Both the position numbers and the translations under genes were made by a program. Below the pieces are notes generated by a model. That model saw nothing but the letters and a program-made list of their open reading frames with translations. It was not told the origin of the DNA and made no database searches. A DNA stretch of 58,152 nucleotides, from NCBI GenBank assembly GCA_030447315.1, contig JAUJPD010000004.1, positions 119,478 through 177,629 of the forward strand, read 5' to 3'. Below, in pieces: positions 17,481 to 26,129 of the stretch (its first letter is position 1; each line of letters starts with the position of its first letter). This DNA comes from Actinomycetota bacterium (lineage in GTDB: Bacteria; Actinomycetota; CADDZG01; WHSQ01).

Positions 17481-19435
17481 ATGATCCGCCAGATACCGCC
17501 GGTCTTCCGATACGTCGCGCGTGGTTTCATTGATCGGATGGTCCCTGCTCGCCCTCACCATGGTGACCTTCTTCCGCCCAGCGGGAGTTCACCTCGATCG
17601 AATTCTGGGTCCTCTCCGTAGTGATCGTGCTGGCGGAGTTCTTCCCGATCAAGCTCCCCCGCCGCATCGAGGTCGTCACGATCAGCGCGTCGGGAGCATT
17701 CACCTTCGCGCTGCTGCTGACGCACGGGCTGGGCGCTGCCATCCTGGCCTTCGTCGGGGCCGGCCTCCTCGACGATCTCTGGCGTCGCAAGCCTCTCTGG
17801 AAGGTCGGGTTCAATGCGGCTCAGTACACGCTGTCCCTGAGCGCGGGCGCCCTCGTCCTCTTCTCGCTGACCGATCTGCCGCGTCCCGGTGGACTGTTCG
17901 ACGTCATCGAGCTTCCCGCGATCTTGCTTGCCGGCGCCACGCTCTTCATGGTGAACTCGCTCGTGACCGGCGTCGGCATCGCCCTGGCCGAGGGCGGCCA
18001 GATCTTGCGATCCCTCCGCGCCAACGTGTCGTTGATCACGGCTACCGACACGCTGCTGCTCGCGTTCACGCCGATCGTGATCGCGGTGACCCACTACTCG
18101 GTGTGGCTCCTTCCGCTGCTGGCCCTCCCGATGGTCGCGGTGTACAAGAGCGCCACGATCTCCTTGCGGAACCTCGAGCTGGCTCGGAACCTCGAGGCGC
18201 TCCACGAGGCCACCCGTCTCTCCTACGGAAGCCAGAAGCTCCAGGACTCCATATGCAGCTTGTTGGAGCAGACCTGTGAGATGTTCCGCGCCCAGAAAGC
18301 TACTTTGATCCTCCTCTCGACGGATGGGCGAGGCAGAGCCCTGGAGAGCAACTTCGACACCGAGGGCGCTTCGAGCTTCATGCGTCCGGTCGAGCTGGAC
18401 CCCGGCCAGGGCGTCTGGGCTCGGGTCATGGCGGAGGAGACCGCCTTACGGGTAACCCAGGAGGAAGCGAGCAAGAGGCTCCGGGACCACCTCGAGCGAG
18501 AGGGCGTAAGGGACGCTCTGGTGGCCCCGGTGAAGGGCAGCGATGCCGTGATCGGGATCATGCAGGTGGCCAACCGCGAGGGGGGATCGTTCCGGGAAGA
18601 AGAGCTGAAGCTCTTCCAGACCCTCGCGAGCCACGCGGGGGTCTCTCTCGAGAACGCTCGCCTGGTTACCAAGCTCGAGGAATCCCTCGAACATCTCACG
18701 CAGATGAACCAACTCAAGGACGACTTCGTCGCCTCGGTGTCACACGAGCTGCGTACCCCACTGACCTCGATCAAGGGCTACGTCAAAACGCTGCTCCGGC
18801 CCGATGTCACCTTCACCGAGGACCAGAGGCACTCGTTCCTGACCACCGTAGAACGTCAGTCGAACCGCCTCCACCGTCTGATCGAGGATCTGCTGGCCGT
18901 ATCTCGGATCGAAACGGCAGTGAACCCCGGGACTTTGTCCCGGGTCTCGATCCCGACCCTGGTGAACAACGTTCTCGACGAACTGCGAGACAGGGCACAA
19001 GAGCATCCCGTTGAGTTGTCACTAGATCCCTCTCTGCCGGAACTCGAGACCGACGAAGGAAAGCTGCATCAGGTCTTGGGAAACCTCGTCGAGAACGCGA
19101 TGAAGTACTCGGCCCCCGGCAAACCGATCATGATCCAGGGCAAGCCGGACGCCGACGGCGTTCTGCTGACCGTCACAGACGAAGGCCCCGGGATCCCCGA
19201 GGAGCAACGAAGCAAGATCTTCGATCGCTTCTATCAGATAGACCAGACCTCTACCCGGGCCGTCGGTGGAACCGGTCTGGGTCTCTATATCTGCAGAACC
19301 ATGTGCGAGGGCATCGGCGCTCGCATCTGGCTCGATCGATCCGGCCCCGAGGGTTCCGTCTTCGCGGTGTGGATGCCGCTTTCATCCGTGGGATCTGCCA
19401 AGCTCCAGCCTGCGCCCTTGCGCCCCACCGGCTAG
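17481..19435 (+). CDS. membrane sensor histidine kinase with GAF domain (5' end frameshifted)
   Basis: The start ATG 17481 gives MIRQIPPVFRYVAR; the protein then continues in the next frame (SLIGWSLLALTMVTFF) and again in a third (REFTSIEFWVLSVVIVLAEF), implying two indels near 17518 and 17580. From 17621 the frame is clean. Domains in order are a multi-helix MASE-like membrane sensor (about 200 residues), a GAF domain (about 260-410), a HisKA dimerisation domain with phospho-acceptor His in SVSHELRTPLTS, and a HATPase with N box NLVENAMKYS, G1 DEGPGIPEE and G2 GGTGLGLYI. No response regulator gene is adjacent. Expression is probably controlled by the upstream leader and terminator. Confidence 0.88.
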
Positions 19436-19483
19436 CTGCTTCAACTCGTCGCGAGGCGCGCGACCAGGCTTCACAATCGTGGC

Positions 19484-20743
19484 ATGTCTCTCGCCATGGA
19501 TAGGACCTTCGCGTCGCTGCGCATCACCAATTACCGGAGGTTCTTCGCCGGCCAGGTGATCTCGTGGACCGGGACCTGGGTCCAGTGGGTGGCCCAAGCG
19601 TGGCTCGTCCTACAGATCACCGACTCGGGCTTCGGCCTCGGGTTGATCACGGCCCTCCAGTGGCTACCGGTCCTGCTGTTCGGCGCGTGGGCCGGCGTCA
19701 TCGTGGACCGGTTCGAGAAACGACGGTTGCTCATCTTCACCAACGCGACCAGCGGGATCCTGTCCTTGATCCTCGGGGTGGCGACCGTGACGGGCGTCGT
19801 CACCCTCTGGTTCGTGATCCTGATCGCCTTGCTGCTGGGGTTGGTCACCGCGCTCGACAACCCGGCGCGGCAGACCTTCACGATGGAGATGGTGGGCCGT
19901 GAGCGGCTGGCCAACGCCGTAAGCCTCAACACGGCCACCTTCACCACGGCCAGGGTGATCGGTCCCGCCCTTGCCGGCTTCCTCATCGACGGGGTCGGGA
20001 TCGGCCAATGCTTCTTGTTGAACGCGCTGTCGGTGATCCCGGTCTCGCTCGCGTTGACGTCGATGAACAAGAACGAGCTCGACCCGACGGGCATCGTCGA
20101 GCACCGGAAGGGTCAGATCAAAGAGGGCCTGGCCTATGTCGCCGGGCACCCGGTGCTGAAGCCGTTGTTGATCATGATGGCGGTGATCGGGACGCTTCAG
20201 TACAACTTCCAGGTCGTGCTTCCCGTACTGGCGAAGCAGACCTTCGCCGGTGACGCGAAGACCTTCGGGCTCATGGGAGCCGCGCTCGGGATCGGGATGT
20301 TCACCGGTGCGATGACCAGCGCCACCTTCGGACGTTCCTCGAGGCCGGTGTTGTTGGGGGCGGGATTCGCCTTGGGAGCGATGTCGCTCCTCCTGTCGTC
20401 GGCGCCCACGCTTCTGGTCGCGACGTTGTTGATGATCCCCTTGGGGATCTCATCGATGGGCTTTTTGGCAACCATGAACGCCACCCTGCAGCTGAGCGCC
20501 TCGGACGCTATGCGCGGCCGCGTCATGGCCATCTACTTCGTGTTGTTCGTGGGCTCGACGCCGGTCGGCGCTCCGATCGTGGGTTGGGTGGCCGCGACCT
20601 TCAGCCCCCGGGCCGCGCTGGCGCTGGGGGGCGCGGCGACGATCGCCGCCTGCATCTATGGGCTGAGACGCCTGCCCGTTCTGGGCCAGGATGAGCCCGG
20701 TCTCGAGATCGCCCGCCACGGGGCCGTCCGGGAACCTGCGTGA
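19484..20743 (+). CDS. MFS transporter (EntS/MFS_3-type exporter)
   Basis: A 419-residue major facilitator with 12 predicted helices. The first helix block (NYRRFFAGQVISWTGTWVQW) and the loop GVIVDRFEKRRLLI are typical of the MFS_3 family that includes the enterobactin exporter EntS. LDNPARQTFTMEMVGRERLANAVSLN is the family's central-loop sequence (residues about 125-150). The exported substrate cannot be told from sequence. It follows the kinase by about 50 bases on the same strand but has no evident regulatory link. Confidence 0.87.
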   Translation: MSLAMDRTFASLRITNYRRFFAGQVISWTGTWVQWVAQAWLVLQITDSGFGLGLITALQWLPVLLFGAWAGVIVDRFEKRRLLIFTNATSGILSLILGVATVTGVVTLWFVILIALLLGLVTALDNPARQTFTMEMVGRERLANAVSLNTATFTTARVIGPALAGFLIDGVGIGQCFLLNALSVIPVSLALTSMNKNELDPTGIVEHRKGQIKEGLAYVAGHPVLKPLLIMMAVIGTLQYNFQVVLPVLAKQTFAGDAKTFGLMGAALGIGMFTGAMTSATFGRSSRPVLLGAGFALGAMSLLLSSAPTLLVATLLMIPLGISSMGFLATMNATLQLSASDAMRGRVMAIYFVLFVGSTPVGAPIVGWVAATFSPRAALALGGAATIAACIYGLRRLPVLGQDEPGLEIARHGAVREPA

Positions 20744-20828
20744 TCCCGCTCGGGCCGACCCGGCTCGCGAACCAGCCGTCAGCTGCAAAGACCCGGATCG
20801 TGACTCAGCCTCCTCTTAGAGTGGGTTC

Positions 20829-22715
20829 GTGGAAGTCGTACCGATACTCGAGGGGCTGAACGAGGAGCAGAAACGAGCAGCAACAACCGTGACCGGCCCC
20901 CTGTGCATCCTGGCCGGCGCCGGCTCCGGCAAGACCACCACCATCACGCGGCGGATCGCCAACCAGGTGGCCACGGGGGCTTTCGAGCCTGGATCGATCA
21001 TGGCCGTGACCTTCACGGACCGAGCCGCCGGTGAGATGCGCGAGAGGCTCGCCCGTCTCGGGGTGGCGGGCGTTCGCGCTCGCACCTTTCACGCCGCCGC
21101 TCTGGCGCAGCTCCGTTACTTCTCCGCCGATGATCCGCCACAGATCTTGGCGTCGAAAGCCGCTGCCCTGCGGCAGATCGCGAACTCCCTTCCGAAGCCC
21201 TACCGGTTCCGTCCGGCCGCCGACCTCGCGACCGAGATCGAGTGGGCGAAGAACCGTCGTGTCTCGCCGGATGCCTACGCAGATTCTCTAGGGGCCCACG
21301 AACCACCGATCCCCGTTGAGCTCATGGCAGGCGTCTACAAGCGGTACGAGGGCGGCAAACGCGACCGCAACCTCATCGACTTCGAGGACCTCTTGGAGCT
21401 CACGATCCAGATGTTCGCCGGTGACGAATGGGCGCGCGAGCGATTCGCCGCCCGTTACCGCGCCTTCACCGTTGACGAGTACCAGGACGTCAACCTGCTG
21501 CAGGAGACGTTGTTGCGGTCCTGGGTGGGACAACGAGACGATCTATGTGTCGTGGGTGACGACTACCAGTCCATCTACGGGTTCACGGGGGCGAGCGCCC
21601 GCTACCTGCTCGACATGCCCCGGCGTTTCCTCAACACGGCGGTGGTCCGCCTCGAGAAGAACTATCGCTCGACGCCTGAGGTCCTGGCCGTGGCGAACCG
21701 GCTCGTGCCGAAGCTGGAGGGGGCGGAAAAGGTCCTCGAGGCCGAACGAGAGGAGGGCCCGGCCCCCGTGCTCCGCAGCTTCTCGGACCCACGGGCCGAG
21801 TTGCGCTTCCTCGTCGAGACGATCCAGCGTCTCCACGAAGAAGGTGTCGCCTTCGGAGACATGGCGATCCTGTACCGGGTGAATTTCCGCTCCGAGGACT
21901 ACGAGGAAGCATTGACCGCTCTTCGGATCCCGTTCCAGGTGACCGACGGCGCCTTCCTGTCGCGTGCAAGCGCGCGACAGATGGTTGCTTCTCTCAAACG
22001 ATCCGGTTCCACCGCAGTAGCCAGCGACGTACGCAAGATCGCCGACCGCGCCGGGTACATCGAGCACCCCTCCGACGACCTGGGCACACAAGAGATGACC
22101 CGTCAGAACGACCTCGCTCGATTCGTGCGGCTCGCAGAAGAGTTCGATGACGGCGCCCGTAGCGCAGCGGACTTCGTGGCGGAGATCGAGTCGCGCTTCG
22201 GGGGGGCCGGACAAGGACGTGGGGTCAACCTCCTCACCCTTCATCGCGCCAAGGGTCTCGAGTTCGACGCAGTGTTCCTCCCCAGGCTCGAAGAGGGCGA
22301 GCTTCCGTTCAAGAGAGCCAAGACCGGCGAGGCGATGGCCGAGGAGCGCCGCCTGCTGTACGTCGGCATTACGAGGGCGAAGACCCATCTCCACATCTCG
22401 TGGGTGAACGGGGAACGTCGCAAAGGCAGCGTGTTTCTCAAGGAGCTGATGGATCAGCCACAGAGAGCCCCTCGCGCAGCCTCCGACGACCGGCACAGCG
22501 CAACCTTCGATTCACTCAAGAGATGGCGGCTGGAACGAGCTAAGTCGGATGGCGTACCTGCCTTCGTGATCTTTCACGACAGCACGCTCGAGGCCATCGC
22601 GGACGAAGGACCCCGCACCCTCGACGAGCTCAGCTCGATCTCGGGGATCGGCCCCGCCAAGCTGGAACGCTACGGCCCCGACCTCATCAAGGTCGTCGGT
22701 GGAGCTGAGGCGTAA
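20829..22715 (+). CDS. uvrD2: ATP-dependent DNA helicase, UvrD2 type with HRDC domain
   Basis: A 628-residue superfamily 1A 3'-5' helicase. The GTG start at 20829 is used. Walker A AGAGSGKTT is at residues 29-37, TFTDRAAGEM (motif Ia) at 61-70, DEYQD (motif II) at 216-220, then DDYQSIYGFTGA (motif III), LEKNYRSTPE (motif IV) and HRAKGLEFDAVFLPRLEEG (motif V). An HRDC-like domain forms the last 75 residues (FVIFHDSTLEAIA...SISGIGPAKLERYG). This matches actinobacterial UvrD2. It acts in DNA repair; no nuclease domain is present. Confidence 0.93.
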   Translation: MEVVPILEGLNEEQKRAATTVTGPLCILAGAGSGKTTTITRRIANQVATGAFEPGSIMAVTFTDRAAGEMRERLARLGVAGVRARTFHAAALAQLRYFSADDPPQILASKAAALRQIANSLPKPYRFRPAADLATEIEWAKNRRVSPDAYADSLGAHEPPIPVELMAGVYKRYEGGKRDRNLIDFEDLLELTIQMFAGDEWARERFAARYRAFTVDEYQDVNLLQETLLRSWVGQRDDLCVVGDDYQSIYGFTGASARYLLDMPRRFLNTAVVRLEKNYRSTPEVLAVANRLVPKLEGAEKVLEAEREEGPAPVLRSFSDPRAELRFLVETIQRLHEEGVAFGDMAILYRVNFRSEDYEEALTALRIPFQVTDGAFLSRASARQMVASLKRSGSTAVASDVRKIADRAGYIEHPSDDLGTQEMTRQNDLARFVRLAEEFDDGARSAADFVAEIESRFGGAGQGRGVNLLTLHRAKGLEFDAVFLPRLEEGELPFKRAKTGEAMAEERRLLYVGITRAKTHLHISWVNGERRKGSVFLKELMDQPQRAPRAASDDRHSATFDSLKRWRLERAKSDGVPAFVIFHDSTLEAIADEGPRTLDELSSISGIGPAKLERYGPDLIKVVGGAEA

Positions 22716-22730
22716 CACCGTTCGTGCGCG

Positions 22731-24320
22731 TCAGCGGCGCATCCGCTGTAGCGCTTCGCACAGTTGCGAGCGCGCCGATAGCTCGGCCTCGATCGGTGTC
22801 AGGACCTGTGCCACGGCGACCTCAGCCACTTGCTGTCGAAGCTTGGTGGCCGCCCGCTTTCTTCTCCGCGCCGCGCCGACGCGGGCGAGTTGACCGAACA
22901 CGGCCGCGATCAAGAACCCGGCCAAGAGCCCGCCGAACAAGAGCAGGGTGGGCCACGGGAAGTTCTCGATCTCCGGCGTCGGGGGCCGCGGGATCTGGAA
23001 CCACTCGAACACGAAGAGGATGGTCAGCCACAAGAACCCGACGACGGCGGCCGTGGCCAGCAGCGTCTGCAAGGCGGCCCCAACCGTCCACCAACGCGGA
23101 CGTATCGCGTCCCCGAGGTCCGTCGTCGCGACCGCACGATCGAGATCGTCCGATATCTCTTGGGTCGAGGCAGCGGCTCGATTCCTCACTAGGTCGGGCC
23201 ACGGAGGCGGGAGGCCCTCTGCGGCGCGGGTGGCAACAGTCCTGATCGCGCTCTCAACCTCGGCCCGCTGTGACGGCGAGGCTGGAGGAAGAGAGGTCCG
23301 GCCCCCACTCGCATCTCGCCTCAGATGTAGCCGAGCCAAGGGATCGGGACGCAGGCGCCGCAACCAGCGGGTGAAGGGCCATCCCATCGCGAGCGCAGCG
23401 TCTCGGCGATACGACTTCGCCACGGCGCCGGTTACGGCATCGATACGAGCCGCGGCCGCCAGCGCCTCGGTTAGTCGCTCCTGGTCGCCCTTGGACATCC
23501 CACCCGTCTTGCCCTCACAGAGCGGGGCGATCCGCTCGACCACCAGATCGAGGTCGGCCGAGAGACGCTCCACGGCTGCGCGTTCTTGTCTCACGCGCTC
23601 GACGATCGCGTCCCTCAAGCCCTCGATCCCTTCGCCGGTGCGGGCCGAGGTCGTCATCACCTTCACGTCGCGCAGGCCATCTGCCCTCACCAAACGAGCC
23701 ATGTCGGCGGCACACCGGCGACGTTCGGCCTCCTGCAGCTTGTCGATCTGATTCAGCACGATCAGGGTGACCGCCGCGTGGGAGGCCAGCGGGCGCAGGT
23801 AACCGTCGTGGAGTGCGGCGTCCGCGTACTTCTGCGGATCCACCACCCACACGAAGAGGTCCACCAGACCGGCGAGCCGGTCCACCTCCAAGCGATGCTC
23901 GACCTGCGTAGAGTCATGATCGGGGAGGTCGAGCAACACGAGTCCGTTCAACTCGGGATCGTCTTGATGATGCCGGCGCGGCACTCCCAGCCAATCGAGC
24001 AACCGGGATGACGATCCGTTTCCCCACACAGCCGCGTGAGCCGTTGCCGTGGTGGGTCGTCGAACCCCGACCTGTGACAGATCGGTGCCGCTCAGAGCGT
24101 TGAAGAGAGACGACTTCCCGCTGCCGGTCGAGCCGGCCAGCGCCACCACGGTGAACTCGGCCCCCAGGCCCATGCGTTCCGAGGCGCGATCGAGAACAGA
24201 GCGCGCCGCGTCGACTTCGGCCGGGTCCAGTCGCTCCCGCCCGAGCTCCACGATCGAGTCCAGGGCGACGAGGCGGTCCTCGAGACCCGGCCCCTTGGGG
24301 CGAGACAACAGCGACCTCAC
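22731..24320 (-). CDS. dynamin-like GTPase, second of pair
   Basis: A 529-residue large GTPase. G1 is GSTGSGKSS (residues 63-71), the G2 Thr is in RRPTTATAHAA, G3 is DLPDHDS and G4 is NQID. After the GTPase domain come a helical stalk and two hydrophobic segments near the C-terminus (LLATAAVVGFLWLTILFVF and LLFGGLLAGFLIAAVF) expected to insert in the membrane. Its start overlaps the stop of the upstream GTPase (ATGA), so the two are translationally coupled. Paired dynamin-like proteins in Streptomyces (DynA/DynB) stabilise sporulation septa; a membrane-remodelling role is inferred here. Confidence 0.85.
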   Translation of the reverse strand: MRSLLSRPKGPGLEDRLVALDSIVELGRERLDPAEVDAARSVLDRASERMGLGAEFTVVALAGSTGSGKSSLFNALSGTDLSQVGVRRPTTATAHAAVWGNGSSSRLLDWLGVPRRHHQDDPELNGLVLLDLPDHDSTQVEHRLEVDRLAGLVDLFVWVVDPQKYADAALHDGYLRPLASHAAVTLIVLNQIDKLQEAERRRCAADMARLVRADGLRDVKVMTTSARTGEGIEGLRDAIVERVRQERAAVERLSADLDLVVERIAPLCEGKTGGMSKGDQERLTEALAAAARIDAVTGAVAKSYRRDAALAMGWPFTRWLRRLRPDPLARLHLRRDASGGRTSLPPASPSQRAEVESAIRTVATRAAEGLPPPWPDLVRNRAAASTQEISDDLDRAVATTDLGDAIRPRWWTVGAALQTLLATAAVVGFLWLTILFVFEWFQIPRPPTPEIENFPWPTLLLFGGLLAGFLIAAVFGQLARVGAARRRKRAATKLRQQVAEVAVAQVLTPIEAELSARSQLCEALQRMRR

Positions 24321-26005
24321 GAACGGGCCTCTTGCAGGCGCGCCACGGCCGCACGAAGCGCCTCTGTTTGCTGGAGCGAAGGTGCTTCGGATCTAGCTAG
24401 CGCCTGGAACCGCTGTGCCTCCGCACGAAGCAAGCCGTCGAGGCGCTGGAGCAGATCGTTCCTTGCGGCGGTCGTGAGGGTACGAACCGCTTCGTCTCCG
24501 AACAGCGCCTCGAGCAGCCTCTGGCTGAGGGCCGCGGTCCCACCTGCGATAGCGACCTCGCCCCCGGTGAGGCCTCCGGTCTGGGCGAACACCGCGATCA
24601 TCAAGGCAGCCCCCACCGCGTTGACGCCGAACGAAACCGCACGTCCCGCGGCGCGCTTACCGGCCCCCTGCGCTCGCACGAGCTCCAGAACCCGACCCTG
24701 CCACGCGCGCACCTCGGTCTCGATAGCCGAGGACAGGTGCGATGAGGAAGATCGTGGGACCGAGCCACCGTCGAGAAGCGCGCTCCCGTGGGCCGTCGAC
24801 CGCCACGCCGCCAGCGTGCGTTCCGCGGCCTTGTCCGAAACCGCGACCACGATCGTCTCTATGTTGCGCTCGACCTCGGTCCGCACCTCTCTCTCTACCG
24901 GCGGCTGACCCAGGAGCACCTGGTTGAGGCGGTCTCGGAAACGTCCGATCCCCGTCTGCAAGGAACGCATCACGTCTCCTGTTCCGACGAACTCGTGCCA
25001 CCGCGCCAGAACTTCGGACCGAAGCAAGAACCCGCCGCTGAGAGCAGCTTCCGTCTCGACCAGAGCATCGGCGTAGATCCGCTCCGCGTCGCCGGCGAGG
25101 CCTTCACCGGCCGCGATCTGAGCCTCGAGCTGAGACACCACCGCGGCAACCCGCCCCGGCAGCGAAGCGAGCGCCCCGTCAAGCGTCTTGCGCACGACCT
25201 CCGCGCGCGCTCCGGCATCCGACGCTAGAGCGTCCAGCCACGACGTCACCGGGTCCAATGCCTGCGGCGGGATGAGACCGGCCTCTAGCGGGACCTCACC
25301 GATCGTTAACACCGGTGCGTCGTGAAGACCCTCGCGGCGCAGCATCTCGCTCAGATGGGTCGGCACCTCGTTCAACGCCTCGGCCGGAACGCGATTGAGA
25401 ACCAACCCGACGGCGATGCTTCGAGAGCGCGCCTTTCGCAGGAACTCCCATGGCACCGCGTCCGCATAACGGGCCGCGGTGGTGACAAACATCCACAGGT
25501 CGGCCGCAGCAAGGAGTTGCGTCGCAAGCTCTCTATTCGCCTGCACCACCGAATCCACGTCCGGTGCATCCAAGAGCGCGATCCCTCGGGGAACGTCCGC
25601 GTCGGCTATCACGTGCAACGCGTCGGACCCGGGGCGAGGGGCGCCGGTAGCGCGAGCAAGACCGGGCAGGATCCGATCTCCCTCGAACCAGGAGATGTCG
25701 TCGGGGTGACTCACCAGAACGGGAGTCGTAGTGGTGGGACGAAGAACCCCGGCCGCCGAGACGCTGCGGCCCACCAAGCTGTTCACCACGGTCGACTTAC
25801 CCGCGCCGGTGGAGCCTCCGACCACGGCCAGCAGCGGAGCTTCGATCTGGAGCAACCGGGGAAGCAGATAGTCGTCGATCTGCCCGGTCAACTCGACCAA
25901 TGTCGCGGAGGTCTCTTGCACCCCGGGGATCACCAGAGGCAGCGAGACGCGATGAAGCTCGGAACGCAAGGCGGCCACGGCGTCGTGGAGAAGTTGGCTG
26001 TTCAC
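24317..26005 (-). CDS. dynamin-like GTPase, first of pair
   Basis: A 562-residue GTPase with G1 GGSTGAGKST (residues 63-72), G2 in LRPTTTTPVL, G3 in LLDAPDVDS and G4-like LNRVP. The C-terminal half is helical, with one hydrophobic hairpin (AVGAALMIAVFAQTGGLTGG), then amphipathic helices. It differs from its partner in having a weaker G4 motif (NRVP instead of N/TKxD), so nucleotide specificity may be relaxed. The two proteins likely form a heteromeric membrane complex. The upstream gene boundary is a 124-base gap before the divergent beta-helix gene. Confidence 0.83.
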   Translation of the reverse strand: MNSQLLHDAVAALRSELHRVSLPLVIPGVQETSATLVELTGQIDDYLLPRLLQIEAPLLAVVGGSTGAGKSTVVNSLVGRSVSAAGVLRPTTTTPVLVSHPDDISWFEGDRILPGLARATGAPRPGSDALHVIADADVPRGIALLDAPDVDSVVQANRELATQLLAAADLWMFVTTAARYADAVPWEFLRKARSRSIAVGLVLNRVPAEALNEVPTHLSEMLRREGLHDAPVLTIGEVPLEAGLIPPQALDPVTSWLDALASDAGARAEVVRKTLDGALASLPGRVAAVVSQLEAQIAAGEGLAGDAERIYADALVETEAALSGGFLLRSEVLARWHEFVGTGDVMRSLQTGIGRFRDRLNQVLLGQPPVEREVRTEVERNIETIVVAVSDKAAERTLAAWRSTAHGSALLDGGSVPRSSSSHLSSAIETEVRAWQGRVLELVRAQGAGKRAAGRAVSFGVNAVGAALMIAVFAQTGGLTGGEVAIAGGTAALSQRLLEALFGDEAVRTLTTAARNDLLQRLDGLLRAEAQRFQALARSEAPSLQQTEALRAAVARLQEARS

Positions 26006-26129
26006 TTTCCCTGTCTACCCAATAAACCTGGCTTGCTCTGTATCGGGGCCGGGCAGGGAACGGCGATCCGGGCCCGAACTAGGCTGTAGGCACACGAACC
26101 CACGGATCCCCGACCTCCGGAGGTAGCCA

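Larger units (their letters stand above)
17165..17612 (+). repeat. downstream copy (B) of the duplicated unit, directly preceding the sensor kinase
   Basis: Second copy of the unit at 16700-17125, in the same order and orientation and about 465 bases downstream. It contains the structured leader, the 34-residue ORF, a strong intrinsic terminator and the true 5' end of the histidine kinase gene. By eye, identity with copy A is high in the leader and around the terminator and lower elsewhere, so the duplication is not recent. Confidence 0.75.
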
